DNA of 64,000 nt from Saururus chinensis (GCA_035235625.1 CP141143.1:31692592-31756591), one strand, 5' to 3'; positions 13,503-27,306 are shown, counted from the stretch's first letter. The notes: a model not told the origin generated them from the letters alone. Numbers and translations: made by a program.

Positions 13503-14258
13503 ATGGATGGTGGAGACGGGCGGGAAATGGGTGCCAAACGACAACGGTTAATGGGTCCCAACTCTGCATTTTATGGTGGTCCAATGTCATCTAACTTCAT
13601 GTACAATACTTCTGCCTTCTCGTTTATGGCCCAACTCCCACCTTTCCCAGTTGTTCGTTTGCGTGGACTACCCTTCGATTGCATGGAATCTGATGTTGCT
13701 GACTTCTTCCATGGTCTGGAGATTGTAGATGTCCTCTTTGTCCACAAAAGTGGTCGTTTCAGTGGGGAGGCTTTTTGTGTATTAGGGTATCCTCTTCATG
13801 TTGATTTTGCGCTCCACCGAAACAGGCAAAACATGGGTCGAAGGTATATTGAGGTCTTCCGGAGTAATAGGCAAGAATATTATCTTGCAGTTTCAAAAGA
13901 GGTTTCAGATGTGCGGTTTAGTTCTCCAAAAAGAGGTGCTAATCGAGCAAGGTCTTATGATGATGGAAAGGATGGGGCCATTCACACTGGAGTCTTACGA
14001 CTGAGGGGATTGCCTTTCTCAGTCGGGAAGGATGATATTTTGGATTTCTTTAAAGACTTTGAAATTTCTGAAGATTGTGTTCATATTGTTGTTAATTCAG
14101 AAGGAAGGGCCAGCGGGGAAGGGTTTGTGGAGTTTGCAAATGCAGAGCAGTCAAAGGCTGCAATGGCGAAGGACAGAATGACTCTGGGGAGCCGTTACAT
14201 AGAGCTTTTTCCGTCCTCAGTCGAGGAGCTGGATGATGCAGTTTCAAGAGGACGATGA
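13503..14258 (+). CDS. hnRNP H/F-like RNA-binding protein with two qRRM domains
   Basis: Intact 251-aa single-exon reading frame. Two RRMs of the quasi-RRM (hnRNP F/H, GRSF1) kind are visible, at about residues 50-121 and 164-237. Each opens with the strand motif VVRLRGLPF or VLRLRGLPF, carries SGRFSGEAF or EGRASGEGFVEF in the RNP1 position, and ends with GRRYIEVF or GSRYIELF. The aromatic RNP residues of classical RRMs are largely replaced, as is usual in this family, whose members bind G-rich RNA and act in splicing or RNA processing, normally in the nucleus. A basic linker (about 136-155) joins the domains, and the first 45 residues are low in charge and rich in Ser, Phe, Met and Asn. The length matches small plant members with two qRRMs. 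The ATG lies seven bases after a plausible splice acceptor, so the coding exon probably follows a 5' UTR intron. I see no disruption. The exact target RNA is unknown. Confidence 0.93.
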   Translation: MDGGDGREMGAKRQRLMGPNSAFYGGPMSSNFMYNTSAFSFMAQLPPFPVVRLRGLPFDCMESDVADFFHGLEIVDVLFVHKSGRFSGEAFCVLGYPLHVDFALHRNRQNMGRRYIEVFRSNRQEYYLAVSKEVSDVRFSSPKRGANRARSYDDGKDGAIHTGVLRLRGLPFSVGKDDILDFFKDFEISEDCVHIVVNSEGRASGEGFVEFANAEQSKAAMAKDRMTLGSRYIELFPSSVEELDDAVSRGR

Positions 14259-15269
14259 ACTTGACCTTGTGGGAACCTTCTGGATGATCTTTGGCTTATC
14301 CTAGTAAATGGAGTACTTGTTGTTTTACTTCTCTAATTTCTAGTATCTTTTACTGAGTGATTGAATTAAGAGAGTAACCTATTATGAATATTGATATCTG
14401 AAACGCTTTGATACTCCTTTTTCCCCACTATAGCAAGGTTATTCATGTTTGAATGTTATATGTTATGTAGTTAATGTGTTTGCTTGAATGCTGTTTCATT
14501 TATTTGCCTTTCTCAATCATATATATATATATATATATGTTATCAACATCATTATTTATCATCTCCCGCTCTGGGTTTGGCAGCATTTACGGTTTTATAG
14601 TTCTTTTCTGTACAGAACCACTTGATAAGTGTAATTATGAAGTGTGAGCCTGAGTTTGCCAACGATATTCCATATTGTCGTTTTTTTGTTATATTTAAAA
14701 TGATCCAAACTTAAATTGAACTTAAATTACCGGGAAAATTCGCTATTTGATTATGATTATGATTTAAAATATAGATGTTGGATTCATGTGAGAAATGTGT
14801 CAAGATTTTGAGTGAGTTGCCGTTTATGACACAAATCTATGATGGAAATGTATCTTCTGAGTAGGGTTGTAATTTTATTGTATGTTTTCTTGTGTCTTTA
14901 CCTGCTTAGAATCATTTGATGTGTACCCATAAATTCTGTGGCATTGTTCTGTCCCTCTGGCAGCATTATATAGTTAGTAATTACTTGAAGTTATAACCAG
15001 TTCATGATGAAAGTTGTTTTAGAATTGGTTGTAAGTTTTTTCAGAAGATTTTCGTTTGGGATTTATTTTTGTCAAGGAATATTACAACTATGGAGATTTA
15101 CGGTCTTGTGAGGGTCCTCACGTGACAGCAGTTTCGTTTGTCACTTCACCAGTTGATTAAAGACCACCTCGAACTCAACTTCCACGTCAAATTTGGTCAT
15201 CCCCCACTTAATGGCCAAGTTAAGCAGTTGAAAGAGTCAAAAGCTGACGCTATTACATAAAACTCTCGA
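14259..15269. other. 3' flank of the qRRM gene
   Basis: Holds the likely 3' UTR, with T-rich sequence in the first few hundred bases, and a short TA tract (14520-14538). No AATAAA was convincing. Confidence 0.4.
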
Positions 15270-15445
15270 TGCACAATAATTATCTACATAAAATGATAAT
15301 TAGATATAAAAAATTTCACATTTGAATTGTAATTGGACAAAATGAGTGAGTTATTTATGTGAGGCCTATATGTTTTGTCCAATTAAAATTCAACTGCAAG
15401 TTTTTGGTGTATGAATATTACAATCCTAAAATGGCATAGATATTT
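15270..15445. repeat. MITE-like inverted repeat
   Basis: TTGAATTGTAATTGGACAAA pairs with TTTGTCCAATTAAAATTCAA around a 28-base loop. Weaker pairing extends outward for another 60 bases on each side. Non-coding. Confidence 0.6.
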
Positions 15446-16049
15446 CAACAATACCTTCTTTTTAAGTCAAAGTATCTGTCATCAACCACCTCGTTGACCT
15501 AATTTTTGAAGTTGATGATGTTGGTTACTAATTACCGTCTGCTTCAATCAACTAAATTGGAAGTTCCCTCCCGTTGGCCTCCTCTTGCTTTAGCCCTACT
15601 CCCTAGCATCTGCCCTTCTCCCTTTTTGGACTGACATAGGAAGGGATGCTCATCCATCCTCTTAGCCTCTCTCTCTTATGCGCCCTATCTCTCTCAAGTT
15701 GCTACCTTGGGAGGCACACCAACTTTGCCATGGACAAGCATCTAAGGGCTAAGTGGTTAGAAGACAAAGCAGAGTTTTTTACTCCACTACTCAACTCCAT
15801 GCTCCATGCTTGAGTGCTTTCCAACATTGAAAATCAATAAGAGTAAATTCTCTTTTATTCTACTAGGAATAGTATACGTGCAAAAGCACGTAAAAACTTT
15901 TATGTTAAGATATTTATAAATTCAACAGATTTCTCTAAAAGATAAATTTTGTAAACAAAAAAAGAAACAAATTAAATAAAATTATTTTAATTTTTAAAAA
16001 ATTTACAAAAAAATAATTAAGACAAGTTATCTAAAGAAAAGGTACATAA

Positions 16050-17049
16050 TGTGTAAAAGAAGGAGAAAGTTATAGAGGGTTGATTCTTAAGCAAACGATG
16101 TTAGAAACATGAGATTTGATTATAATAGTGAAATACTATTTAGTATGTTAGAATAGCTACGAAGTTTAATATTGAAAAAATTAATTGAGTAGTATTAAAA
16201 AGTTATGCTTTGACTTGCTACTAAGCTTGCTGGTGCTAATGCGATTGGACTTTCATTATATCTGGCTATCACCAATTGAGAGCTAAGTTGCCACGAGGGT
16301 TGATATTTGATCAAAATCAATACATAATAAAAAAATAATTTTAAAAGTTATATCCATCCGCAAAGCATTATGTATATGTGCTATTATATATTCATTAACC
16401 ACGGAAGTGAAATAAATAGGAAGGTACGCATCCATAAGAGCACTAAATGGCAACTTCATTCAATTTGTTTTTTTTTTCTATTGTTAAAAGAATAACACGT
16501 CCTAACAATCTCTGTTTAAAACAATAATGAATCATGAAGAAAAAATTGTCTTGTACTTGCAAACTACATATACTTGACAAGGAACTTACTTATAATGGTA
16601 AGGACCCCAATGAATTTATTGAAGTCATCATTAACACCAATAGTGTGTCCCTTATATTGCCACTCATCACTAATGTCTGAAACTACAAATGAAGATTTGT
16701 TAAGTGGCATGAGTGGAAGCTTGGTGCTGAGTTTGGCCATTATAGGTGCCAAAATCCAAATTTTAACTTCCGAGGGTGTAGATCACATGTAAATCTTACA
16801 TAAATATGCATATAAGCAACAATTCATTGTTGAAAGATTAATTAACCATAAATTATGGATGAGAAATGTAATGAAGAAAAAAAAAGGGTATAAAGTATAA
16901 AAGACGGAGAAAAATATAGAGCGGATGATTGTTAAGCAAAAGATGTTAGAAGCATGAGATTTGATTGCATTAGTCAAAAACTATTTCACATGTTAAGATA
17001 TATAGCTAAAAAGTTTAATACTAAAAAAATTATTTGAGGAATATTGAAG
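16050..17049. repeat. Pair of 150-bp direct repeats
   Basis: Segments 16050-16203 and 16895-17049 share GGAGAAA, TTAAGCAAACGATGTTAGAA-like and CATGAGATTTGATT stretches at about 80 percent identity. Between them is AT-rich DNA with no recognised gene. Confidence 0.65.
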
Positions 17050-17639
17050 AGGAGGTACATCTAGGGTTCTTATAGGGGTTTCTACAACACATTCATCTTA
17101 CAAGGGAAGTGTAACTACCACACTATTCAATTTATTGGAAGATAGGAAACACTTAAGATATTCTTTAATATCTTAGTATATGTATCAAGATAATAATAGA
17201 AATATTATTTGAATGTTCTATTATTGTGTGCAAGCACATGCAAGTTTGAAAGATTGGAATATGTCTATTTTAACATAAGATACGAATATTGGTAAATTTG
17301 TATTATACTTGACATGGTGATACTACTTGACAACAATGAAGATAAGAAAACTAATTGGAATATAGAAGATATATATGACGATCATACTATTAGAACTGTA
17401 ATCTATTTTATTGGATATATCATTTAAGACATAATAGTATCCCCAAAAAAGATGAGTATTTATTCAAATGGACTTTGCTAATCAATGCGTTGGGCATTTT
17501 AACCGTCAAGTTGTTTTCTACATTGACTCAATCCCAATATTTGCTTAAATCTTGTTTAGATTCATGCAAGTAGATAACTATACAAAATTATGAAATAATG
17601 AATAGAATATGAAATTTATATATGTGATAATCAAACATT

Positions 17640-18795
<1,156 letters not shown>

Positions 18796-19354
18796 ATTTA
18801 AGTAGTTAATTTCACTAAATATCAGAAAAAATGCTATGTGCAAATAAATAAAATACACTAACATATTCCATACTATATTGCCAATCCTCAAAATATTAAT
18901 GAAAGATTATCAACTTTTTTCTTCACCTAATTTGCCTTTGTGACATTGGTTCCATATCAGATACAAACTTACTTTTGATAACTCAATCCTCCTTTTCCAT
19001 GATCCTTCACCTATCTCTTTTAGACTATATAGGCAAATATGTTGAATTAGAGTGTTGCTATTGTCTTGTTGGAATGGAATTTGGATGCTAGATAATTTAT
19101 GAATATCTTTTTTATTCAATATTGTTCTCTAAATCTGTTTTTTCATACCAAGAATTCAGTCACAAGCAAGAGGATTGTAAATAGTGATCACAAAGGGGAA
19201 ATTTCTTTTTTTTATACCACCAATGGGAAATTTGAAAGGACATGTAGTAAACTGCCTAAAGACAACAATTTCAATTAGGACATCTCATTAAAATTGTAAA
19301 AAGAAATTGCTCTTTATTCCTACTCCATCTCTACAAAAGGGGGGGGTTTTCTCA

Positions 19355-22300
19355 TCAGTGAGGCCCACCATAACAAACTAATAAAATCACAAACTTAAGT
19401 ACCCAAATAACCCCCAAATTTGCTAAATATAATGAAAGTGAAGAGAGGCATGGTTGCTTACAATGACACTTACAAAGAAAAAGAAGAAGTCAGGCAAAGA
19501 AAATAGAGAAGTTATAGAAATTGAGACTCAGGGAGACAATGAGTAAAGAGTCATAGATATTTAGATATTTAATCAATGAGAGAACACTTTAGGGTTTAAA
19601 AAATTGAGAGCCTATCAGGTCATGCAAGAAATCTAGGGGGCCATAATAGTAAAAAAGAAGAGGGGAGATACAATCGGAACTCACCTAAAAAAAGACTGTT
19701 GATTTAAGCAGACGCAACTCCACAACGTTGAACCCAATGTTTGACTAAATCCAGCCAACTAATCTTGAAAGGAGCCTCTAGTAAATACACATATTCAAGC
19801 CAAACTAAGAGAAGGTCAAAGATACACGTTCCATAATCCAATTTGACATATATAAGACTCATGCATCACATAGTTTACGCGATTATAGAAATAAGTTAAA
19901 AATATTATGTTCAAATTGCTCCATTAGTGAGTGATACACTACAAATGATTATATATATATAATACTCAATTCATATTTCGTTATCAAACTCAAAATAGAA
20001 ACACGTATTAATATAAATAATCTTTATCATAATTATGAAAATGACATAATTATTATCTATGAGAATCGATGACTAAGCACTTTCCATAATCAGCAAATGT
20101 AAAGCTAATTTTTTGGACAAAAATTTGGCACAAATCAACCTACCAAATATAATTATATAATTTGCATTCTTATGACCAAAAATAGAATATACTTATAATG
20201 GTCAATTAAGTAGTTTCTCATCCAATTTGGCTACCTACAATCTGTGGTTCAAACCTACATTAAAAGGAATTTATTATTTATAAAAATATTTAATTATTAT
20301 TATTGTGACCGTTAATTTGACATACACATTCACAACTATAATTATGCACACGATTTTAAAAACATCAACTGATTTATTGAATGAAAGATCGTGTTCTTAT
20401 AGGCTTATAGCTTCCAAAAATAATTTTAAAAAATAATTTTTTTAGCAATATCAAAATGATAAGTCCATATTTCCAAAAATCTTATTATTTTTTTCGTCAT
20501 AGGATTACCATCAAACTGTATTTATTCTTTATTTGCCATCCCAATTGAAAGGTCTACAAATTTGCTAGATTCATAACTCTTTGGATGAGCCATAGATTTC
20601 CTAAACAGACATTTATTAACAATGTGGCCAAATAGACAATACATTTAAAAAATAAAAATTATTTTTCAAAATACAATATATAGTCTAATCACAAAGAAAA
20701 CCAGGGACCCAACATTGGGTGTTTGTATGGACCTCAACTATTTTTTTAACCAATATTTTGATATTATTCATCATCCATATTGCAACTCATATAGGCACAA
20801 CATACTATAGTATTAATTATGGAATTGTGACACGTTAAAAATATAGTTGAAAGAGTATTGCTATAGCCGGCATTGACCATGTTCATTCTTATAAATAAGC
20901 CACCTACCAACATGCTGACTATACATGTTCATTATAACTATCATTATACCAAAATTCATAGACATCAATGCACACCATATCCAATCAGCAACGAGCTGTT
21001 GCCATTACTAAAACACAACTTTTAAAGAGAATTGGGGGAAATACAAAAATTCATGCCACAATAAACACAAAATCAATATCAAGTTTTTTTCTTATAGATC
21101 TATGATATATTTATGAAAACATCAATAGAATTACATCATATATGTAACACGAGAATAGATTGTCACTCAATATATTAGCCACAGGCCCCAAAAAATCAAT
21201 TCTACCTTAAATTCAGTCCAAGGGTCATCTCTTTCAGCGTTATGGAGTTAAAAATAATCAATTTGCCTTGTGGAGCAACATTTTGCAACCATGAATAATA
21301 GAAAAGATACCTATCAAGCAAAATAGATAGAACATCACCATTAACAGATAAGATGTTCCTGAAAAAAAGTAGAAATGTATCCCATTTATGAAATAGACTA
21401 CAACACGTACATACCTGAATTGCATCTGACCTGCACTGGGTGAAATGCATCAGTGTTGGGACAGACTTGAAAATACATAACAAATATAAAAATAAACAAA
21501 CTCCGTATCTATTTCTTATGGGTATGTTAAGAACAAGGAAATGTGAACTTTCTACGACCAAGCACACTAAAGAACAATTGCTATTCAAGTCTAACTTTTT
21601 AAAAAAATTCTATGATTTTGATAATAACTAATCATCAGCTGAAACACCTTTTCTATATTTTTTTCATAGTAGTCAAGTTTGTTTGATAACTGCCATTTGC
21701 AAATATATGTACTTCATATTCCAACAAAATTGACAGACATATTACCTTGTCACACGTAATAACATTACCTCAAATAGGGGATTCAATATTTAAACAACAA
21801 ATAATTTTTTGAGTTTAAAGAATTGAAACTATGTTGAGTATTGACGTATTCCAAACTTCTCAAAGCAAAAAAATACTCAAGTTGCACAATTACTATTATA
21901 TGGTTAATCTAATGGAGTAATTAAAATTCTATACATTTATGGAAGGTGAAGAAATCTCCCATCATATATTGCATGCAGAGCATCAACAATAGTTTGAGGA
22001 CAAAGTAGAAACTAGTTTTGTAGATAGGCATTTTGGAGACACCTGAAGATACATAGAAGAGAAAAATGAAACGAAACCCATATATATCGCTAATGGATAG
22101 GTTAAGAACAAACAGTAGAACGAGTACTCATGGGGAAGAACTTATTGCGCAACGCATGACTAAACATATTCCAAAATATCACCTCAATAGGTAAAGTGTA
22201 AAATATGAAAAGTGGGTTGATTATAACTCACATGTCTAGCAATAAACACGGATGTGGTACAAATGGACGTGAAATAACAAAACTGAGAGGATGAACAACA

Positions 22301-23157
22301 ACTACATCTTGCATAAGAAAGATCGCAGATGACCCTATCAAATATGAAATTCAAAATTGGTTAATTCAAAGAAATCTCCCAATGCAATATTTGCTAAACA
22401 TATAAACAAAATAAGAATCAAAATCGTGTCTAATTAGTTCACAAAGCCACCAAGAAGCAGTTAAATAATTAATTGGCTACTTAAAAGATAACTAAGAAAA
22501 TGTAATCATACAATTTAAATGTGGGATATAACAACATTCACTGTACATATTACCATTATAAACATTTAAAAAGCCAATAACAAAGGAAAAATATAACCAA
22601 AAACTCCAAACCAAAATAAAGCGCAAAGATGGGGAATGACACCAAATGCATACGGAGCACTAACAGCTTCTCAGCCTACAAAGATCATTTGGGTTTCACA
22701 TGTAAAGAAATTATATCATTCTGTCCTACTGAACAGGGAGGAACTAACATCGGTGCTATAAAAGGAATCATCCACAACCCCATAAACATTATCATCCTCT
22801 CTTCATCCCATTTCATAACTTCCCTAATGTACTTGAACACTGTGTCAATAGTAGCACATTCCCGAGCCTTTGTTTGCTGCACAAATAACTTCCTATCACT
22901 TATTGAAGCATAATGATCTTTGAATTTCACAACTACATAATAATACACCTGATGAGCCAATGACTGATTACTGTGGTGTGGCTTTACTGGGCTAAAATCT
23001 TCAAACCATTTACAAACCGTTAAAGGCTTTAAAGGCATCTTACTTGTTTAGAAGATGAACAAAAGTAACATCCTTGAATAATGGGTGTCTTATAACACTT
23101 TCAAAGAGAGCTCTGCTAATCAGCATCTTGTTTTGCAGGGAACCTGTTCCTTTGGAT
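19355..23157. repeat. Segmental direct duplication, copy A (3.8 kb)
   Basis: From TCAGTGAGGCCCACC onward this segment matches 53706-57512 base for base, with occasional substitutions and small indels; I estimate over 95 percent identity. It contains the last exon of an XLG pseudogene at its right end and otherwise AT-rich DNA that would be the 3' flank of that gene. A frame of about 128 codons on the minus strand (21202-21588) is kept open in both copies but resembles no family. The similarity stops at the foldback at 23158. Confidence 0.92.
22716..23157 (-). pseudogene. XLG: Extra-large G protein (XLG) last-exon pseudogene, copy A
   Basis: Minus-strand reading gives SLQNKMLISRALFESV, then HPLFKD, LLNK, WFEDFSPVKPHHSNQSLAHQ, YYYVVVKFKDHYASISDRKL, ATIDTVFKYIREVMKWDEE and finally DDSFYSTDVSSSLFSRTE before the stop. 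This is the C-terminal G-alpha-like domain of plant XLG proteins (NKxD-type guanine motif, DSFYST tail), non-canonical G-alpha subunits acting with G-beta-gamma at the plasma membrane and nucleus in immunity and development. The NKYD motif is broken by a stop. A frameshift follows the NKxDAF motif, and another lies between KWDEER and the DSFYSTD tail. The exon is cut at its 5' side by a foldback element. Not functional. Confidence 0.85.
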
Positions 23158-23722
23158 GACGCCTATTGACAATTAAGCTTGATCATGTTCCATAGCCTTA
23201 AAATAATTTGGGAGTGTTGTCCACCAGACATTGTTTTTTGTTCATTTAGGCCATACTATGATTATTGAGTGGACCCATTAAGCCAATGTTTTCCTACTAT
23301 GCTTTGCTTTTTAATATTTTCTCCCGCTTTAGCTATTTCATGACAAAACAATTCCAGTATAAAAATTAAAAAAATTAACAACTTTGACAATTTAGTACAT
23401 TGATTTTCACTTGTACAAAACTTTATACTTTAACTCAACTTAGATAGAACTAAGACATTTGGGATTGATCTTGAAAATCAATGTACTAAATTGTCAAAGT
23501 TGTTAATTTTTTAAATTTTTATACTGGAATTGTTTTGTCATGAAATAGCAAAAGTGGGAGAAAATATTAAAAAGCAAAGCATATAGGAAAACATTGGCTT
23601 AATGGGTCCACTCAATAATCATAGTATGGCCTAAATGAACAAAAAACAATGTCTGGTGGACAACACTCCCAAATTATTTTAAGGCTATGGAACATGATCA
23701 AGCTTAATTGTTAATAGGTGTC
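23158..23722. mobile_element. Foldback (long-inverted-repeat) MITE, 565 bp
   Basis: Arms of about 245 bases (23158-23405 and 23475-23722) are near-perfect inverted copies, from GACGCCTATTGACAATTAAG inward to AGTACATTGATTTTCA, around a 70-base loop. No coding sequence. It sits exactly where copy A of the 3.8-kb duplication stops matching copy B. No clear target duplication was seen. Confidence 0.85.
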
Positions 23723-23739
23723 CTAGAAATTCTTTTTTT

Positions 23740-23960
23740 TCATGCGTGCATTTTTAGCTAAATCGAGGGTGTTCTACGCAATGGAAGCGTCCATTCCTTG
23801 AATTAGTGACCATATATGGGGAAAAAGCCCCGGGACAAGGGGAGATTCTATCTATAGCCTACAGACACAGAAAAAAGTTTCTAGAGTCGTTCGGAGTCCG
23901 TTTTCTTCCGTTGAAGAGGCGTTCTTACCTAAATCGGGTGTGCCGAATGTTGTGGACATT
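23740..23960 (+). mobile_element. LTR fragment related to the remnant at 9.1-9.4 kb
   Basis: The segment contains AATCGAGGGTGTTCTACGCA, AATGGAAGCGTCCATTCC and the phrase ACAAGGGGAGATTC, which are reverse complements of sequence at 9080-9390 in the LTR remnant nested in the hAT element. It is a short, broken piece with no ends. Confidence 0.6.
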
Positions 23961-24682
23961 TAATAAATAGGGTGAAGAGTTCTCATACACATATTAGGTT
24001 ATGATCAATCCACTTGTATGAAGTAGGGTCCCATGAGTGATCAATAGATAAGCCGTTGAGTTAGTCCAGGAACATATAGTGATTAATTTATAAGTGATTG
24101 GCTTATCAACATCTATTGGATATAGTGAGCTAGAAAAGCATCTCAGTTGTGAAGGAAATGAATTCTTACAGTTTTTTAAATTCTTCTAAGAGGCCCGTTA
24201 TTATGTGTTTGGGTTCGCACGTAGTTACATAAGATGGTACAACTTAGGAAGTCGTATTTCAATGTTACTTAGGGGGCAAGCAGCCCTGAAAAAAAAACGC
24301 ATAGTCAATTTTTTTTTTTTAAATTCATGGACGGAGACAGAAAAAATTCAAGGGGTAGTTTGTCAACATTTTTTTTTTAAATCCACTTATTTTGCAAAGA
24401 TTATTACTAATTTGGCTGCTATAATAAATGTATCACAATTAAGTTTGAAGGGACTTCAACCAAAACCTAGACAAATAAAATCAGAGATTTAAACAAAATA
24501 AAAATCTTTTAAATTTTAATAAACAAGGTATCACACTTACATTTGGGAGGACATGAACCAAAACCCCACACCATCTACAAAAAAGATTAAAATGCATCAA
24601 TTATGGCTCTGAAACTGGATGATAATTACAACAATCTTATCAAAATTAAAAGGCTGAATGCAGAATGGTAGGATTGGAGCTT

Positions 24683-24702
24683 AAGCTTAAGCTTAAGCTT
24701 AT
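24683..24702. repeat. Short AGCTTA repeat
   Basis: TTAAGCTTAAGCTTAAGCTT, three to four units of a self-complementary hexamer. Confidence 0.85.
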
Positions 24703-25114
24703 AGTACTTAGGGTGTCGGCAGCCCTGGGATAACACGCACCCTTGAATCCCTCTATTTAACGGCTGGCAATGCATTGGCTTGGTGTGTGCACGATAGGGT
24801 CATGTAAACTTTTTCTTCTTTAAGAAGCTTCTTATGAGTCTGGCCTCTTGCATAACTTTATGGCTGGCTAGTGAATCTCGACGCAATCACCTCCTAAAAG
24901 TGTGGTAAGAAGAGTCTAATCACATCCATGTACTTGTAATTATGATCAGAGGAGAGTGATCAAATCCTTGCAATCATGCTGAGGGGAGAGAGACTATATA
25001 TATCCTTGTAAGCGTGGCTAGTGGTTAGCAAACACAACCTTGTAATTATAATCCAATGCACACATCTTAAACGTGACAATAGTGAAGTTTCGAGTGATTT
25101 GGTGACATACATTA

Positions 25115-25643
25115 TGTAATGCCGGATAATTTTTAATATATATTTTTTAAAAGTTACAATTTTTGTTGTAATATAATGATTATAAATATAAAAAAATAAT
25201 AAAATCAAATACTTGTGAAATTAGTTTTATTATTTAAAATATTATATAATTATTTTTTTCATATAAATTTTTTTTCAATAATTGTATGACTAAACTAAAT
25301 ATTATCAAGAGTGGATCAAAAATAAACGTACAAAATAAATTATTATGATCATAGGCTCAAACACAAATACATCCTAAGTATCCATGAGTATAAGTCCCAT
25401 AAGTAGTCCAAAGTCTAATCTAATATACGAATCCAAAAATACAAACATTCAAATTTTCATCGCTCCCAATACATTAGATCATAGTAAAATAATATAGACC
25501 TACAATGAGTTAAAGATATACCTGAGTCAATTGACATCAATCCACCAATATGCACTAGCGCAACCAGCAGAGCTTCCAAGTAACACATTGTGTACAATAC
25601 AACAAGTGACTAATTATTTTTTATTGTTAGTTCCAAACTTTAT
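25115..25643 (-). mobile_element. LTR fragment related to the 4.5-kb LTR block
   Basis: Starts (plus strand) TGTAATGCCGGATAATTTTT. From 25310 to 25540 it parallels 1260-1500 of the long block, sharing AAAATAAACGTA, AGTATAAGTCCCATAA-like and CCCAATACATTAGATC-like stretches. The CACTA left end stops it at 25643. It is a broken copy of the same LTR family in the same orientation. Confidence 0.65.
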
Positions 25644-25926
25644 CACTACAGTAAAATTAGCTTTCAGCAAAAGTCACCAACCATTGCTGAAAGCCACTTT
25701 GACTGTTGCTAAAGGTATTAGCGACTACTCTCCATCGCTGAAAATAGAGTTGTTGATACCATTAGCAATGGTTGGCGTGATTTTCAGCGATAGTCATGGC
25801 CATCACTGAAAATCCACCACCCATGTCACAAATAACTCTTTAATGACAACATTGGTGGCATTAGCGACAAGTGTAGTCGTCATTTAAACTGTATATTTAG
25901 TGATGGTCAATGTAGACTGTCACTAG
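25644..25926. repeat. CACTA left terminal and subterminal region
   Basis: Begins with CACTACAG, followed by degenerate sub-repeats such as AGCAAAAGTCACC, CCATTGCTGAAAG, AGCGATAGTCATGG and CCATCACTGAAAAT in alternating orientation. These are more decayed than those at the right end. The series resumes at 26880-27010 (AGCGACGGTCATGGCCGTCG), so the inverted-repeat block between was inserted into it. Confidence 0.65.
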
Positions 25927-26872
25927 AACTATATTACCCCACTTTTTCCGATTATGTCTAACCTAAGGGGTTAGGGGTAATTAGATAGTTTTTAGATAAG
26001 TCTTAGAGAGTTTTTGAGGTTGAAACCTTCGTATACGAGTGGAGCTAAAAAAAACAAGCATAGCGAATCAAAGTACACACAAAATAGAGGTTGGAACTAA
26101 AAGTTATGACTTCGGAAGCATGCAATTTTGGCGGGACTCACTTAAAAAGGGCACAATATATTGCTTTAAGTAGGCTAGTATCGAAGGGATCTTCGATATG
26201 AGTTCAATGGTACCAAGAATGCGCAAATCTAAGTTCGGGGTAGAAAGTTACATGCGTTTAAAAATAAATATTTAAAAAAAAATTAAAAGAAAACAGCATG
26301 CAAGCACGACGCATGGTAAAACGCTCGTCGCACAACCACGAAATTGCGAGTGACGCCTCTTAAACTGCAGCGTGCGCCCACGAAACTGCTAGTGATGCCT
26401 CTTAAACTACAGCATGCGCCGTTTCAATGACGTGCTTGCGGTTTCGCGGGTGTGCATTGCGCCACAAAGGCCGCGCGGGCATGTTTGCCATGCAACACGC
26501 ATTTTGCTGCAGATCCTTTTTCTTAAACATTTATCTTTAAATGCACGTAACTTTATACCTTGGACTCGGATTCGCGCGTTCTCAGTACCGTTGGACTCGT
26601 ATCAATAAGCCCTTTGATACTAACCCACTTAAAGTAGTATATTGTACCCTTTCTAAGTGGGTCCCGCCTAAAATTTACACTTCCCGAGGTTATAACTTTC
26701 AGTTCCGACCTCCATTTTGTACGTTTTTTGATTCGCTATGCTCGTTTCTTCGAGCTCTACTCATATATGAATGTTTTAATATCTGAAACTCTCTAAGACT
26801 TATCTAAAAATTCTTTAATTACCCCTAAGCCCTTAGGTTAGACATAATTGAAAAGGCAAGGTATTACAAAAA
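25927..26872. repeat. Long inverted repeat (foldback) built from LTR-U3-like sequence
   Basis: Two arms of about 345 bases (25927-26275 and 26535-26872) are inverted copies at roughly three-quarters identity. They share blocks such as ATTATGTCTAACCTAAGGG, GATAAGTCTTAGAGAGTTT and CATAGCGAATCAAA. The GC-rich centre is also partly palindromic. The flanks TAGAACTAT and AAAAACTAT agree at seven of nine bases, as in Mutator-type insertion. The right arm resembles 9740-10063, the start region of the LTR remnant in the hAT element. The block interrupts the CACTA subterminal repeats. Confidence 0.65.
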
Positions 26873-27306
26873 CTATATATATCAATGACGGTTTAAGCAT
26901 GTCACTGAAAAGAACTTTCAATGACGGCCTAGATGACTATCACTGATGAAGGTAGTTTATTTTTAAAAAAAATACCATACTTACCTTTAGCGACGGTCAT
27001 GGCCGTCGCTGATGGTAATTATTTAAAAAAAACCATAAAAATTCCAAAAATCACACATCATAAACCGAATACAAAAAGCTCAAACATATATAATGTAGCA
27101 TCAAGAAACCAATAACATCCCCTCCAAAGGATTAGATCTAAACACAAACAAAAAAAATCAATAAACCATTCAGCAAATGCTTATTCCAACAAACTGTAAG
27201 TTCTAAAAAAATTGGAAGTCTCAGTACTGATGGAATTCATCACAAATTTACAACGACTACAATCTGACTAATAAAAAGACATCCCATTTATACGAAAAAA
27301 TCAATG

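Noticed and set aside
13798-14004. Second frame inside the qRRM gene
   Set aside because: Out-of-frame shadow of the RRM coding sequence.
22629-22913. Plus-strand frame over the XLG exon copy A (and its partner at 56988)
   Set aside because: Antisense shadow of the XLG exon.
19355-23157. Helitron as the vehicle of the 3.8-kb duplication
   Set aside because: A TC dinucleotide starts both copies, but there is no CTRR end with a hairpin shared by both copies and no A/T insertion context.
24205-24492. 95-codon frame near 24.3 kb
   Set aside because: Poly-A and poly-T runs, no family resemblance, no splice context.
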